This document shows positions 43,401 through 52,859 of a stretch of DNA of 64,000 nucleotides, in pieces. The translations under genes and the position numbers were made by a program. Location: NCBI GenBank assembly GCA_963920705.1, contig CAWUCO010000186.1, positions 310,001-374,000 on the forward strand. Reading direction: 5' to 3'. The notes beneath the pieces are model-generated. The model saw only the letters and a program-made list of their open reading frames with translations. It was not told where the DNA came from and ran no database searches. The stretch's first letter is position 1. Every line of letters starts with the position of its first letter. The stretch is from Odiellus spinosus. Its lineage: Eukaryota > Arthropoda > Arachnida > Opiliones > Phalangiidae.

Positions 43401-43869
43401 TATACTTGGGAAATTTTTCGATCTATACTTGGGAAATTTTTCGATCTATACTTGGGAAATTTTTCGATCTATACTTGGGAAATTTTTCGATCTATACTTG
43501 GGAAATTTTTCGATCTATACTTGGGAAATTTTTCGATCTATACTTGGGAAATTTTTCGATCTATACTTGGGAAATTTTTCGATCTATACCTATAAAATTT
43601 TTGCATCTATACTTCGGAAATTTTTGGATCTTTACTTGGGAAATTTTTCGATCTATAGTTGGGTAATTTTTCGATCTATACTTGGAAAATTTTTGGATAT
43701 ATACTTGGGAAATTTTTGGATCTATACTTGGGAAATTTTTGTATCTATACTTGGGAAATTTTTGGATCTATACTTGAGAAATTTTTGGATCTATACTTGG
43801 GAAATTTTTCGATCTATTCTTGGGAAATTTTTCGATCTATACTTGGGAAATTTTTAGATCTATACTTGG

Positions 43870-46260
43870 TTGAAATTTTTCGATCTATACTTGGGAAATT
43901 TTTCGATCTATACTTGGGAAATTTTTCGATCTATACTTGGGAAATTTTTCGATCTATACTTGGGAAATTTTTCGATCTATAATTGGGAAATTTTTCGATC
44001 TATACTTGGGAAATTTTTCGATCTATACTTGGGAATTTTTTCGATCTATACTTGGGAAATTTTTCGATCTATACTTGGGAAATTTTTCGATCTATACTTG
44101 GGAAATTTTTCGATCTATACCTGGAAAATTTTTGCATCTATACTTCGGAAATTTTTGGATCTATACTTGGGAAATTTTTGGATCTATACTTGGGAAATTT
44201 TTGGATCAATACTTGGGAAATTTTTGGATCTATACTTGGAAAATTTTTGGATCTATACATTTGAAATTTTTGGATCTATACTTGGGAAAGTTTTGATCTA
44301 TACTTGGGAAATTTTTCGATCTATACTTGGGAAATTTTTCGATCTATACTTGGGAAATTTTTCGATCTATACTTGTGAAATTTTTCGATCTATACTTGGG
44401 AAATTTTTCGATCTATACTTGGGAAATTTTTCGATCTATACTTGGGAAATTTTTCGATCTATACTTGGGAAATTTTTCGATCTATACTTGGGAAATTTTT
44501 CGATCTATACTTGGGAAATTTTTCGATCTATACTTGGGAAATTTTTCGATCTATACCTGGAAAATTTTTGCATCTATACTTCGGAAATTTTTGGATCTAT
44601 ACTTGGGAAATTTTTGGATCTATACTTGGGAAATTTTTCGATATATACTTGGGAAATTTTTGGATCTATACTTGGGAAATTTTTGGATCTATACTTTTGA
44701 TATTTTTGGATCTATACTTGGGAAATTCTTGGATCTATACTTGGGAAATTTTTGGATCAATTCTTGGGAAATTTTTGGATCTATACTTGGGAAATTTTTG
44801 GATCTATACTTGGGGAATTTTGGGATCTATACTTGGGGAATTTTGGGATCTATACTTGGGAAGTTTTTCGATCTATACTTGGGAAATTTTTCGATCTATA
44901 CTTGGGAAATTTTTCGATCTATAATTGGGAAATTTTTCGATCTATACTTGGGAAATTTTTCGATCTATACTTGGGAATTTTTTCGATCTATACTTGGGAA
45001 ATTTTTCGATCTATACTTGGGAAATTTTTCGATCTAAACTTGGGAAATTTTTCGATCTATACTTGGGAAATTTTTCGATCTATACCTGGAAAATTTTTGC
45101 ATCTATACTTCGGAAATTTTTGGATCTATACTTGGGAAATTTTTGGATCTATACTTGGGAAATTTTTGGATCAATACTTGGGAAATTTTTGGATCTATAC
45201 TTGGAAAATTTTTGGATCTATACATTTGAAATTTTTGGATCTATACTTGGGAAAGTTTTGATCTATACTTGGGAAATTTTTCGATCTATACTTGGGAAAT
45301 TTTTCGATCTATACTTGGGAAATTTTTCGATCTATACTTGTGAAATTTTTCGATCTATACTTGGGAAATTTTTCGATCTATACTTGGGAAATTTTTCGAT
45401 CTATACTTGGGAAATTTTTCGATCTATACTTGGGAAATTTTTCGATCTATACTTGGGAAATTTTTCGATCTATACTTGGGAAATTTTTCGATCTATACTT
45501 GGGAAATTTTTCGATCTATACCTGGAAAATTTTTGCATCTATACTTGGGAAATTTTTGGATCTATACTTGGGAAATTTTTCGATATATACTTGGGAAATT
45601 TTTGGATCTATACTTGGGAAATTTTTGGATCTATACTTTTGATATTTTTGGATCTATACTTGGGAAATTCTTGGATCTATACTTGGGAAATTTTTGGATC
45701 AATTCTTGGGAAATTTTTGGATCTATACTTGGGAAATTTTTGGATCTATACTTGGGGAATTTTGGGATCTATACTTGGGGAATTTTGGGATCTATACTTG
45801 GGAAGTTTTTCGATCTATACTTGGTTGAAATTTTTCGATCTATACTTGGGAAATTTTTCGATCTATACTTGGGAAATTTTTCGATCTATACTTGGGAAAT
45901 TTTTCGATCTATACTTGGGAAATTTTTCGATCTATATTTGGGAAATTTTTCGATCTATACTTGCAAAATTTTTCGATCTATACTTGGGAAATTTTTCGAT
46001 CTATACTTGGGAAATTTTTCGATCTATACTTGGGAAATTTTTCGACCTATACTTGGGAAATTTTTCGATCTATACCTGGAAAATTTTTGCATCTATACTT
46101 CGGAAATTTTTGGATCTATACTTGGGAAATTTTTGGATCTATACTTGGGAAATTTTTCGATATATACTTGGGAAATTTTTGGATCTATACTTGGGAAATT
46201 TTTGGATCTATACTTTTGATATTTTTGGATCTATACTTGGGAAATTTTTGATCTATACTT
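43870..46260 (+). repeat. 0.95-kb tandem duplication with a partial third copy
   Basis: 43983 recurs at 44925 (942 bp), 44327 at 45292 (965 bp) and 44754 at 45696 (942 bp), so one monomer was gained and lost along the pair. A shorter relative continues to about 46260. Zone markers are GGGGAATTTTGGGATC, TACATTTGAAATTTTTGG and GGGAAAGTTTTGATC. Confidence 0.8.
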
Positions 46261-47658
46261 GGGAAATTTTTGGATCAATACTTGGGAAATTTTTGGATCT
46301 ATACTTGGGGAATTTTGGGATCTATACTTGGGAAGTTTTTCGATCTATACTTGGTTGAAATTTTTCGATCTATACTTGGGAAATTTTTCGATCTATACTT
46401 GGGAAATTTTTCGATCTATACTTGGGAAATTTTTCGATCTATATTTGGGAAATTTTTCGATCTATATTTGGGAAATTTTTCGATCTATACTTGGGAAATA
46501 TTTCGATCTATACTTGGGAAATTTTTCGATCTATACTTGGGAAATTTTTCGATCTATACTTGGGAAATTTTTCGATCTATACTTGGGAAATTTTTCGATC
46601 TATACTTGGGAAATTTTTCGATCTATACTTGGGAAATTTTTCGATCTATACTTGGGAAATTTTTCGATCTATACTTGGGAAATTTTTCGATCTATACCTG
46701 GAAAATTTTTGCATCTATACTTGGGAAATTTTTCGATCTATACTTGGGAAATTTTTCGATCTATACCTGGAAAATTTTTGCATCTATACTTCGGAAATTT
46801 TTTATCTATACTTGTGAAATTTTTGGATCTATACTTGGGAAATTTTTCGATATATACTTGGGAAATTTTTGGATCTATACTTGGGAAATTTTTGGATCTA
46901 TACTTTTGATATTTTTGGATCTATACTTGGGAAATTTTTGGATCTATACTTGGGAAATTTTTGGATCAATACTTGGGAAATTTTTGGATCTATACTTGGA
47001 AAATTTTTGGATCTATACTTGGGAAAGTTTTGATCTATACTTGGGAAATTTTTCGATCTATACTTGGGAAATTTTTCGATCTATACTTGTGAAGTTTTTC
47101 GATCTATACTTGGGAAATTTTTCGATCTATACTTGGGAAATTTTTCGATCTATACTTGGGAAATTTTTCGATCTATACTTGGGAAATTTTTCGATCTATA
47201 CTTGGGAAATTTTTCGTTCTATACTTGGGAAATTTTTCGATCTATACCTGGAAAATTTTTGCATCTATACTTCGGAAATTTTTGGATCTATACTTGGGAA
47301 ATTTTTGGATCTATACTTGGGAAATTTTTCGATATATACTTGGGAAATTTTTGGATCTATACTTGGGAAATTTTTGGATCTATACTTTTGATATTTTTGG
47401 ATCTATACTTGGGAAATTTTTGGATCTATACTTTTGATATTTTTGGATCTATACTTGGGAAATTTTTGGATCAATTCTTGTTAAATTTTTGGATCTATAC
47501 TTTTGATATTTTTGGATCTATACCTGGAAAATTTTTGCATCTATACTTGGGAAATTTTTGGATCCATACTTGGGGAATTTTGGGATCTATACTTGGGAAG
47601 TTTTTAGATCTATACTTGGGAAATTTTTGGATCTATACTAGGGAAAATTTGGATCTAT

Positions 47659-47662
47659 ACTT
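47659..47662 (+). other. Target site duplication, left copy (ACTT)
   Basis: ACTT immediately before the TG of the 5' LTR. The same four bases follow the CA of the 3' LTR. ACTT is also the first four bases of the satellite monomer, so the duplication lies exactly where the array continues on the other side. Confidence 0.9.
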
Positions 47663-47800
47663 TGTAACGAGTGATTTAAGGTATAATCAAAATTAACCCA
47701 TTATAATTATTAAATTCATAGAAATCTTAAATCTCTCGTTCCTTTAAAATAATATTAGCAGCATACATTAGAATAGAATACATGTTTTCCCCTTTTCTTA

Positions 47801-47835
47801 TGCCTGTTTCTAAGCGCTGGCGCTTAGTGAAGGCA
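47801..47835 (+). other. Inverted-repeat hairpin in 5' LTR
   Basis: CTAAGCGC (47810-47817) is followed after two bases by its exact reverse complement GCGCTTAG (47820-47827). An outer pair TGCCT (47801-47805) and AGGCA (47831-47835) extends the stem after a small internal loop. The same structure is intact in the 3' LTR at 51612-51646. It could be a protein-binding palindrome in U3 or, if transcribed, an RNA stem; its function is unknown. Confidence 0.75.
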
Positions 47836-48484
47836 GGTGTGAGAAAAACCCAGAAATTCAATTGAAGGTGGGTCAGCGTTGCTAGAGCTCAGCACGTTGA
47901 CCAACCCCATCATGCAGATATTTCCCCGCTTGCCCCTACTATGATTTACCACTTCTCTTTCCCTTTTGCAATAAAAATAAAGTTGCCAGGTTAAACACGT
48001 AGCGGGGGGTAGCTTTAAAAATACTTCAATATTCGCGAAATCAATTCTCGGAATAATATTCCAAAATGAAAAATGAAAATGTTCTAAAGAGAGGGTTTGG
48101 CGCGAAAAAGACACGTGGACGTTATGACGTAGGTTGGACCAGGGGTGAACCTGAAAAACTGGAACGACAAGAAACTTGAAGATGAGTAGAAAGGAGATCA
48201 GAGATATTCGTTTTTGGAGCCTTGGAGGAAGGTCAATAATGTTTTAAGAAAACCATATCGCGTACCGTAAGGGTAACGGGTTTCTCAAAAAGTTAACTGT
48301 ACCCTGCTAATTGGGACGGGAACCACGCGGACTAAAGTATTAGCATGCCGTCGTACCATACCCGAAAAATCTAAGAGAAGGCTCAGAAGGACCGGACGTT
48401 GGTCAACATCTCGCTACAACCACGAGGATGAATCTGTTACCGACCGAGGGCGACGTCCAGGATAATCTATCCATCTAAAATCTA

Positions 48485-48562
48485 CGCGATTAATGATCGC
48501 GATAATATCTCCCAGCTTCGGGATTAGATTCTATACCGTGTCTTTGTGTTTGTGCGCGCACA
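48485..48562 (+). other. Palindrome-rich segment of the LTR
   Basis: Two further perfect palindromes: CGCGAT/ATCGCG arms at 48485-48490 and 48496-48501 with a 5-base loop, and the 12-bp palindrome TGTGCGCGCACA at 48551-48562. Both are CpG-rich in an AT-rich setting and both are conserved in the 3' LTR. They may be factor-binding sites in U3; this is inference. Confidence 0.5.
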
Positions 48563-48600
48563 CCGGATCCACCATCAGGATGAACTCATCTCTGGGACCA

Positions 48601-48608
48601 TATAAGTA
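48601..48608 (+). promoter_or_regulatory. TATA-box candidate 1 in 5' LTR
   Basis: TATAAGTA at 48601-48608, conserved at 52428-52435 in the 3' LTR. It lies about two thirds of the way into the LTR, a plausible U3 position. A second candidate follows at 48898, and I cannot decide between them from sequence. Confidence 0.35.
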
Positions 48609-48668
48609 TCAATTTGAAAAATATCGATTCGAAGTTATATTTTGTTAAAGGGTTAAGTCTTTATATAT

Positions 48669-48742
48669 TGTGTTAGTTTATTTCTTTTGTGTTAGTGTAG
48701 TTATTATTGTGCTAGTGTATTTATTATTATGTTAGTGTATTT
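48669..48742 (+). repeat. Imperfect short tandem repeats in 5' LTR
   Basis: Four imperfect, roughly 20-bp units of the form GTGTTAGTGTATTTATTATT. The 3' LTR has one unit fewer in the matching place. Slippage or unequal exchange within this run explains one of the length differences between the LTRs. Confidence 0.7.
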
Positions 48743-48823
48743 TGTGTTATTTTTGTTTAGGGGTATATGCTTTAGATTAGGGTCAGATTACGTACGTACT
48801 AGTTTAGTTTTGTTTTTAGTTAA

Positions 48824-48869
48824 TGTTTGTAATTCCAGTGTGATAATGTTTGTAATTCCAGTGTGATAA
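48824..48869 (+). repeat. 23-bp tandem duplication private to the 5' LTR
   Basis: Two exact head-to-tail copies (48824-48846 and 48847-48869), each starting TGTTTGTAATTCC. The 3' LTR has a single copy. It is unrelated in sequence to the satellite despite the equal length. It arose after insertion, or the second copy was lost from the 3' LTR. Confidence 0.9.
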
Positions 48870-48897
48870 TTAAATGTTAGTTTTTGATTTGGCAACG

Positions 48898-48908
48898 TAT
48901 AAAAATAG
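48898..48908 (+). promoter_or_regulatory. TATA-box candidate 2 in 5' LTR
   Basis: TATAAAAATAG at 48898-48908 closely matches a eukaryotic TATA box. Transcription starting 25-30 bp downstream would leave about 150 bp of R-U5, a normal length. An ATTAAA at 48929-48934 lies near the predicted start and could serve as a weak polyadenylation signal in the 3' copy. Confidence 0.45.
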
Positions 48909-49081
48909 TTTCCATTATTTAAATATAAATTAAACTCTTAGACAACTACCGAGCCATCCAATTATCTTTTCCCACCGCAAGCCCTCATAGTGAACACTTA
49001 GCGTATACCCGGACCATGAAATATCTATAGATTAACTTAACTTTAAGTCAAGGAAAAGAACCTAGTTAAAATTTCCTTACA

Positions 49082-49422
49082 AATGGGGGCCCTTAGCCGA
49101 GATTTTCATGTATATATACATATATAGTTCAGTTTTCAAAATTCTTAGTATTTTTTTTAATCTGTTTAACTAACTCAGTGGTTAAATTACGTTGCAGCGT
49201 AACTCACATATTACGGATAACCAATACCTAGTATTATTGTTTTTAATTTCAGGCATATATTTTTTTTTGGGTTTTGTTTTGTTATAATTATATTGGTATG
49301 ACCTTTCCAGAAAATATTTTAATTATCCCCGATTTTCCCATACAAATATAATTATTTTCCTATTGATTTTAAAAGTCCCACCATATCGGAACACGATCCC
49401 TATTTAGGTATAAATATTTTAT
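49082..49422 (+). other. Retrotransposon leader between 5' LTR and gag
   Basis: 341 bp of AT-rich sequence with no substantial ORF. It holds the primer-binding-site candidate at its start, a TATATATACATATATA run near 49110-49126, and several T-rich tracts. In LTR elements this region normally carries the packaging and dimerisation signals; I see no specific motif that proves them. Confidence 0.8.
49084..49101 (+). promoter_or_regulatory. Putative primer binding site
   Basis: TGGGGGCCCTTAGCCGAG begins two bases after the 5' LTR end and starts with the TGG expected to pair with the CCA end of a primer tRNA. The first seven bases match the proline-tRNA type of primer site as I know it, but the rest does not, so the tRNA is not identified. 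A shorter pairing, a tRNA fragment primer or a host-specific tRNA are alternatives. Confidence 0.35.
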
Positions 49423-50904
49423 ATGAATAGTAAAAGTGACCAAGCTCATAAAGCCTTTAGCGATCGTCTTCGATCACAACGGTTAGATAATCGTAATATT
49501 CGTAGAGAATCTCTCCCTATAAAAAAATCTAAAAGTAACCCAAAAGGTAAAACTACCGTATCAAAACCCGCCAATATGGCCGATAGTAATAGCTCCTCGC
49601 GAAATACGTCACCCTCTAGAATTTCTGGACCTTCCACATCGCAACAGTCTAACACCCCCCCTACTACCAATTTGCCCGGGAGCTTCCCTCCTTTCTCGTT
49701 AGCTCCAACCACGCCGGCTCAAAATACACCTCCAGGGGCTAACCAAGTTTTACCACCCCCTCCAGGCCCGGCCACGATGCCTAATTCTACGCCACCGGCT
49801 CCCTCCGGTACGACTAGTTCGGCTCCCGTAGTAATTCCAGGGGATGTTTTAACTCAAATTATGAATCAGCTTTCCTTTCTCTCAGCCCAAAATCAACAAT
49901 TTGCGGCCATGTTTGCTAATTTACACGCCACAACTCCGCCCCCTGGGAATCTTCCGAATGCCCCATCTCAAAATGTATTAGGCCCAGCCATTAACCCAGT
50001 ATTGCCCTCTACCCAACAGGTTGGGATAACTCCAGTGTTGCCAGTTATTACGCAAGTTAATCCACCTCCAGCGCCTCTTATCACTTTAGTTCCGACCCCT
50101 AGTCAAAGTAGCGCGGCCCTAGGATCAACTAGCCAGCCTTCGGGCAGTGTTACCAACTTTTCTGTTACGTCAGCCAATAGCACCACCCCGTTAACTCAAC
50201 CTGGCATGTACTGCCCGCCGACCACGCCATTTATGTTTTCTAACCCACTACCCGCCCCCACGTATGCCGGGAATCCCACAGATTCTGGCCCGAAACTATT
50301 TTTGCGCAGGGTTAAACAAATGCGAATTACGTACAACGTTCCCGAAAACATATTTATTCAGCAATGGGTCCCTACTCTGTTAACAGGCCCTGCTCTAGAT
50401 TGGTTTAGTATTAACAATGATTTGAGCCCTTTTAGTGATCTAGCGACGTTCGAAACGGCGTTACGTACACGATTCGAGAGAAAGGAAAACGATGAGCACG
50501 TTAAGGCAAAAATTAGCGATAGATTCCAAAGAGCTCAAGAAAGCGTACATGAGTACGCGGAAGCTATATTAAAACTATGTGGCCAATTAGTGAAACCCCC
50601 TAATGACACTAAGCAGATTAAATATGTTTTAAGGAATATTCGTGAAGATATTAAGCCTTATCTTGAAACCAAAAAGTACACTACTCTTAGAGATTTGTTA
50701 GACGACGCATCCGGTATTGAACGATCTGTAAACAAACAAAAACGGAGTGTCGTAACCCCTAGCGTTTCTGCCCCATACAATACCTCCTCTAATAGTTCGA
50801 AAAACCAAGGCAGCTCATCCTCTAGCCAGTGGAGACAATCCAACGACCCTCCGACCAATAATTATCGCCCCCCTAGCAACACCCTTTCGAATCCACGTTC
50901 CTAA
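49423..50904 (+). CDS. gag: Gag-like protein of LTR retrotransposon (493 aa, no zinc knuckle)
   Basis: The only convincing protein gene in the window. It starts at ATG 49423, stops at TAA 50902-50904 and has no internal break. Residues 1-45 are strongly basic. Residues about 50-270 are low-complexity, rich in Pro, Ser, Thr and Asn, with a short helix-like stretch at about 140-168. Residues about 272-435 look like the retrotransposon Gag core: P.YAGNP near 279-285, LTGPALDWF at 320-328, FETALRTRF at 343-351, YAEAILKLC at 378-386, and LRNIREDIKPYL at 403-414. The C-terminal tail is Ser/Asn-rich. Gag normally forms the cytoplasmic particle that packages element RNA. Only two cysteines are present (264 and 386), so the CCHC nucleic-acid-binding knuckle common in Gag is missing; the basic N-terminus might compensate. 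No pol follows in any frame. Codons and composition differ clearly from the satellite. Family-level assignment is by motif recognition only. Confidence 0.88.
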   Translation: MNSKSDQAHKAFSDRLRSQRLDNRNIRRESLPIKKSKSNPKGKTTVSKPANMADSNSSSRNTSPSRISGPSTSQQSNTPPTTNLPGSFPPFSLAPTTPAQNTPPGANQVLPPPPGPATMPNSTPPAPSGTTSSAPVVIPGDVLTQIMNQLSFLSAQNQQFAAMFANLHATTPPPGNLPNAPSQNVLGPAINPVLPSTQQVGITPVLPVITQVNPPPAPLITLVPTPSQSSAALGSTSQPSGSVTNFSVTSANSTTPLTQPGMYCPPTTPFMFSNPLPAPTYAGNPTDSGPKLFLRRVKQMRITYNVPENIFIQQWVPTLLTGPALDWFSINNDLSPFSDLATFETALRTRFERKENDEHVKAKISDRFQRAQESVHEYAEAILKLCGQLVKPPNDTKQIKYVLRNIREDIKPYLETKKYTTLRDLLDDASGIERSVNKQKRSVVTPSVSAPYNTSSNSSKNQGSSSSSQWRQSNDPPTNNYRPPSNTLSNPRS

Positions 50905-51473
50905 TGTAAAGGAAAATAAACCTTTTGGAGGTCACAATTTAAGACCCCGAAACCCATCCTCTGGAAAGGTCATGCGATAGTGCCCCTGTCCCCAGTAGGA
51001 TTAGTAACAACATTATTATTGGGCATAGTTCCACATTATTATTATAATTTTTTTTTTTTTTTGTTCTTAAGGTGACATAACACCCTGAACTTCAGTACTC
51101 TAGGAGGTTAGATAAAATCCCTGGGATAATTTATATTACGTCTGGATGGTTGCGTGAAGCACGTGACCCTCGCCATTCCAGCAATATCATATGGACGTAT
51201 GTCCACTATTTAGGCCTTATGTTTAGTTGTTCATATATTTTTTTTTTTCTAATTGTTATTGGCGCCATGTATATATATATGAGTTATTCTGCTGCAGCAA
51301 GTTTTTTTTTATTATTATTATTACTCACTTGTTAAGGGATTTCCCTTGTCTGTGACTATTTTGTATGTATATATGTATTAATAATCCTGGCTATTTGACC
51401 TGCTAGCTTATCTTTTCAATATTAGCATAGTTAGTGATCTCATGGGGACATGAGACATTAGGCGGGGGAGAGT
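50905..51473 (+). other. Non-coding 3' internal region of the element
   Basis: 569 bp between the gag stop and the 3' LTR, where pol would normally be. It contains a run of 15 T (51048-51062), a short AT microsatellite near 51270-51280, T-rich tracts at 51238-51250 and 51304-51325, and the polypurine tract. A 61-codon frame (51150-51335) would need a TTG start, and its hydrophobic part comes from the T-rich tracts. I recognise no pol or env remnant. Confidence 0.8.
51461..51473 (+). promoter_or_regulatory. Polypurine tract
   Basis: GGCGGGGGAGAGT directly abuts the TGTAACG start of the 3' LTR. A G-rich purine run here is the usual primer for plus-strand DNA synthesis in LTR elements. It is intact, so this copy kept the signals needed for replication in trans. 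Confidence 0.85.
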
Positions 51474-51611
51474 TGTAACGAGTGATTTAAGGTATAATCA
51501 AAATTAACCCATTATAATTATTAAATTCATAGAAATCTTAAATCTCTCGTTCCCTTAAAATAATATTAGCAGCATACATTAGAATAGAATACATGTTTTC
51601 CCCTTTTCTTA

Positions 51612-51646
51612 TGCCTGTTTCTAAGCGCTGGCGCTTAGTGAAGGCA
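51612..51646 (+). other. Inverted-repeat hairpin in 3' LTR
   Basis: Same hairpin as in the 5' LTR: 8-bp arms at 51621-51628 and 51631-51638 with a 2-base loop, and outer 5-bp arms at 51612-51616 and 51642-51646. No mismatch between the two LTRs was seen here. Confidence 0.75.
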
Positions 51647-52671
51647 GGTGTGAGAAAAACCCAGAAATTCAATTGAAGGTGGGTCAGCGTTGCTAGAGCT
51701 CAGCACGTTGACCAACCCCATCATGCAGATATTTCCCCGCTTGCCCCTACTATGATTTACCAACTTCTCTTTCCCTTTTGCAATAAAAATAAAATAACGT
51801 TGCCAGGTTAAACACGTAGCGGGGGGTAGCTTTAAAAATACTTCAATATTCGCGAAATCAATTCTCGGAATAATATTCCAAAATGAAAAATGAAAATGTT
51901 CTAAAGAGAGGGTTTGGCGCGAAAAAGACACGTGGACGTTATGACGTAGGTTGGACCAGGGGTGAACCTGAAAAACTGGAACGACAAGAAACTTGAAGAT
52001 GAGTAGAAAGGAGATCAGAGATATTCGTTTTTGGAGCCTTGGAGGAAGGTCAATAATGTTTTAAGAAAACAATATCGCGTACCGTAAGGGTAACGGGTTT
52101 CTAAAAAAGTTAACTGTACCCTGCTAATTGGGACGGGAACCACGCGGACTAAAGTATTAGCATGCCGTCGTACCATACCCGAAAAATCTAAGAGAAGGCT
52201 CAGAAGGATCGGACGTTGGTCAACATCTCGCTACAACCACGAGGATGAATCTGTTACCGACCGAGGGCGACGTCCAGGATAATCTATCCATCTAAAATCT
52301 ACGCGATTAATGATCGCGATAATATCTCCCAGCTTCGGGATTAAATTCTATACCGTGTCTTTGTGTTTGTGCGCGCACACCGGATCCACCATCAGGATGA
52401 ACTCATCTCTGGGACCATATAAGTATCAATTTGAAAAATATCGATTCGAAGTTATATTTTGTTAAAGGGTTAAGTCTTTATATATTGTGTTAGTTTATTT
52501 CTTTTGTGCTAGTGTATTTATTATTATGTTAGTGTATTTTGTGTTATTTTTGTTTAGGGGTATATGCTTTAGATTAGGGTCAGATTACGTACGTACTAGT
52601 TTAGTTTTGTTTTTAGTTAATGTTTGTAATTCCAGTGTGATAATTAAATGTTAGTTTTTGATTTGGCAACG

Positions 52672-52682
52672 TATAAAAATAG
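52672..52682 (+). promoter_or_regulatory. TATA-box candidate 2, 3' LTR copy
   Basis: TATAAAAATAG, identical to 48898-48908. If active in this copy it would drive transcription out of the element into the right satellite array, on the strand that is free of stop codons. Confidence 0.4.
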
Positions 52683-52855
52683 TTTCCATTATTTAAATAT
52701 AAATTAAACTCTTAGACAACTACCGAGCCATCCAATTATCTTTTCCCACCGCAAGCCCCAATAGTGAACACTTAGCGGATACCCGGACCATGAAATATCT
52801 ATAGATTAACTTAACTTTAAGTCAAGGAAAAGAACCTAGTTAAAATTTCCTTACA

Positions 52856-52859
52856 ACTT
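52856..52859 (+). other. Target site duplication, right copy (ACTT)
   Basis: ACTT immediately after the CA end of the 3' LTR, followed by GGGAAATTTTT, the normal continuation of a satellite monomer. Joining the left flank, one ACTT and the right flank gives an intact in-phase monomer, so the insertion site lost and gained nothing else. Confidence 0.9.

Larger units (their letters stand above)
1..47662 (+). repeat. 23-bp satellite DNA, left array
   Basis: Uninterrupted head-to-tail tandem array of about 2,070 monomers (length divided by 23). The commonest monomer starts ACTTGGGAAA, continues with a run of five T and ends CGATCTAT; it is about 30% G+C. All copies lie in the same orientation. 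Frequent variants change C of the CGATCTAT half to G or A, change GGGAAA to GGGTAA, or alter length slightly (GGGGGAAA, GGAGAAA, a 24-bp form with seven A). No unrelated sequence was seen in this stretch. The array begins before base 1 and ends at the retrotransposon. Every consensus monomer has one GATC and one TCGA, so a 23-bp restriction ladder is expected. The forward strand is free of stops in all frames, which creates spurious ORFs; the reverse strand has TAG in each monomer. A structural, heterochromatic or centromeric role is inference. Confidence 0.99.
47663..49081 (+). repeat. 5' long terminal repeat
   Basis: 1,419 bp, starting TGTAACGAG and ending CCTTACA. It aligns end to end with 51474-52855. 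Compared with the 3' copy it has an extra 23-bp tandem copy (48824-48846 repeated at 48847-48869) and an extra 20 bp within a TTAGTGTA-type repeat run (48692-48711), and it lacks 1 bp and 5 bp near 47950-47990. These four indels account exactly for the 37-bp length difference. I count about eight substitutions by eye. As the upstream LTR it should carry the promoter for the element's RNA. The reverse-strand ORF inside it (47824-48114) is not treated as a gene. Confidence 0.97.
47663..52855 (+). mobile_element. Non-autonomous gag-only LTR retrotransposon inserted in the satellite
   Basis: A 5,193-bp element bounded by two direct LTRs of 1,419 and 1,382 bp whose ends form a 5-bp inverted repeat (TGTAA/TTACA). 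It is flanked by ACTT on both sides (47659-47662 and 52856-52859). The order is LTR, leader, gag-like ORF, short non-coding part, polypurine tract, LTR. The internal region is only 2,392 bp and has no protease, reverse transcriptase, RNase H or integrase reading frame on either strand. A 4-bp duplication, the purine tract just before a TGTAACG start and the Gag type fit the Ty3/gypsy group best; that assignment is inference because pol is absent. It resembles in structure the gag-only elements called TR-GAG in plants. Movement would need enzymes supplied by a relative elsewhere in the genome. Confidence 0.95.
51474..52855 (+). repeat. 3' long terminal repeat
   Basis: 1,382 bp, starting TGTAACGAG directly after the polypurine tract and ending CCTTACA next to the ACTT target duplication. 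It is nearly identical to 47663-49081. It has one copy of the 23-bp segment that is doubled in the 5' LTR, and an extra ATAAC at 51794-51798. The LTRs of one element are identical at insertion, so the differences arose afterwards or through recombination. This copy should supply the RNA 3' end and polyadenylation site, but I could not identify a clear AATAAA in the expected place. Confidence 0.97.

Noticed and set aside
1..47662. CRISPR-like array because of short regular repeats
   Set aside because: There are no unique spacers; repeats are directly adjacent, 23 bp apart, and vary by point changes. The context is eukaryotic.
48824..48869. 23-bp duplication in the LTR as a captured satellite monomer
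   Set aside because: Same length as the monomer but unrelated sequence; a coincidence.
49446..49712. Reverse-strand ORF of 88 codons opposite gag
   Set aside because: It lies wholly antisense to the gag gene and has no recognisable features; a shadow frame.
50658..50858. Reverse-strand ORF of 66 codons opposite the end of gag
   Set aside because: Antisense shadow of the gag coding region.
51150..51335. 61-codon hydrophobic frame after gag, considered as an env remnant
   Set aside because: Needs a TTG start, and its hydrophobic runs come from poly-T and TTATTA tracts; no envelope motif is visible.
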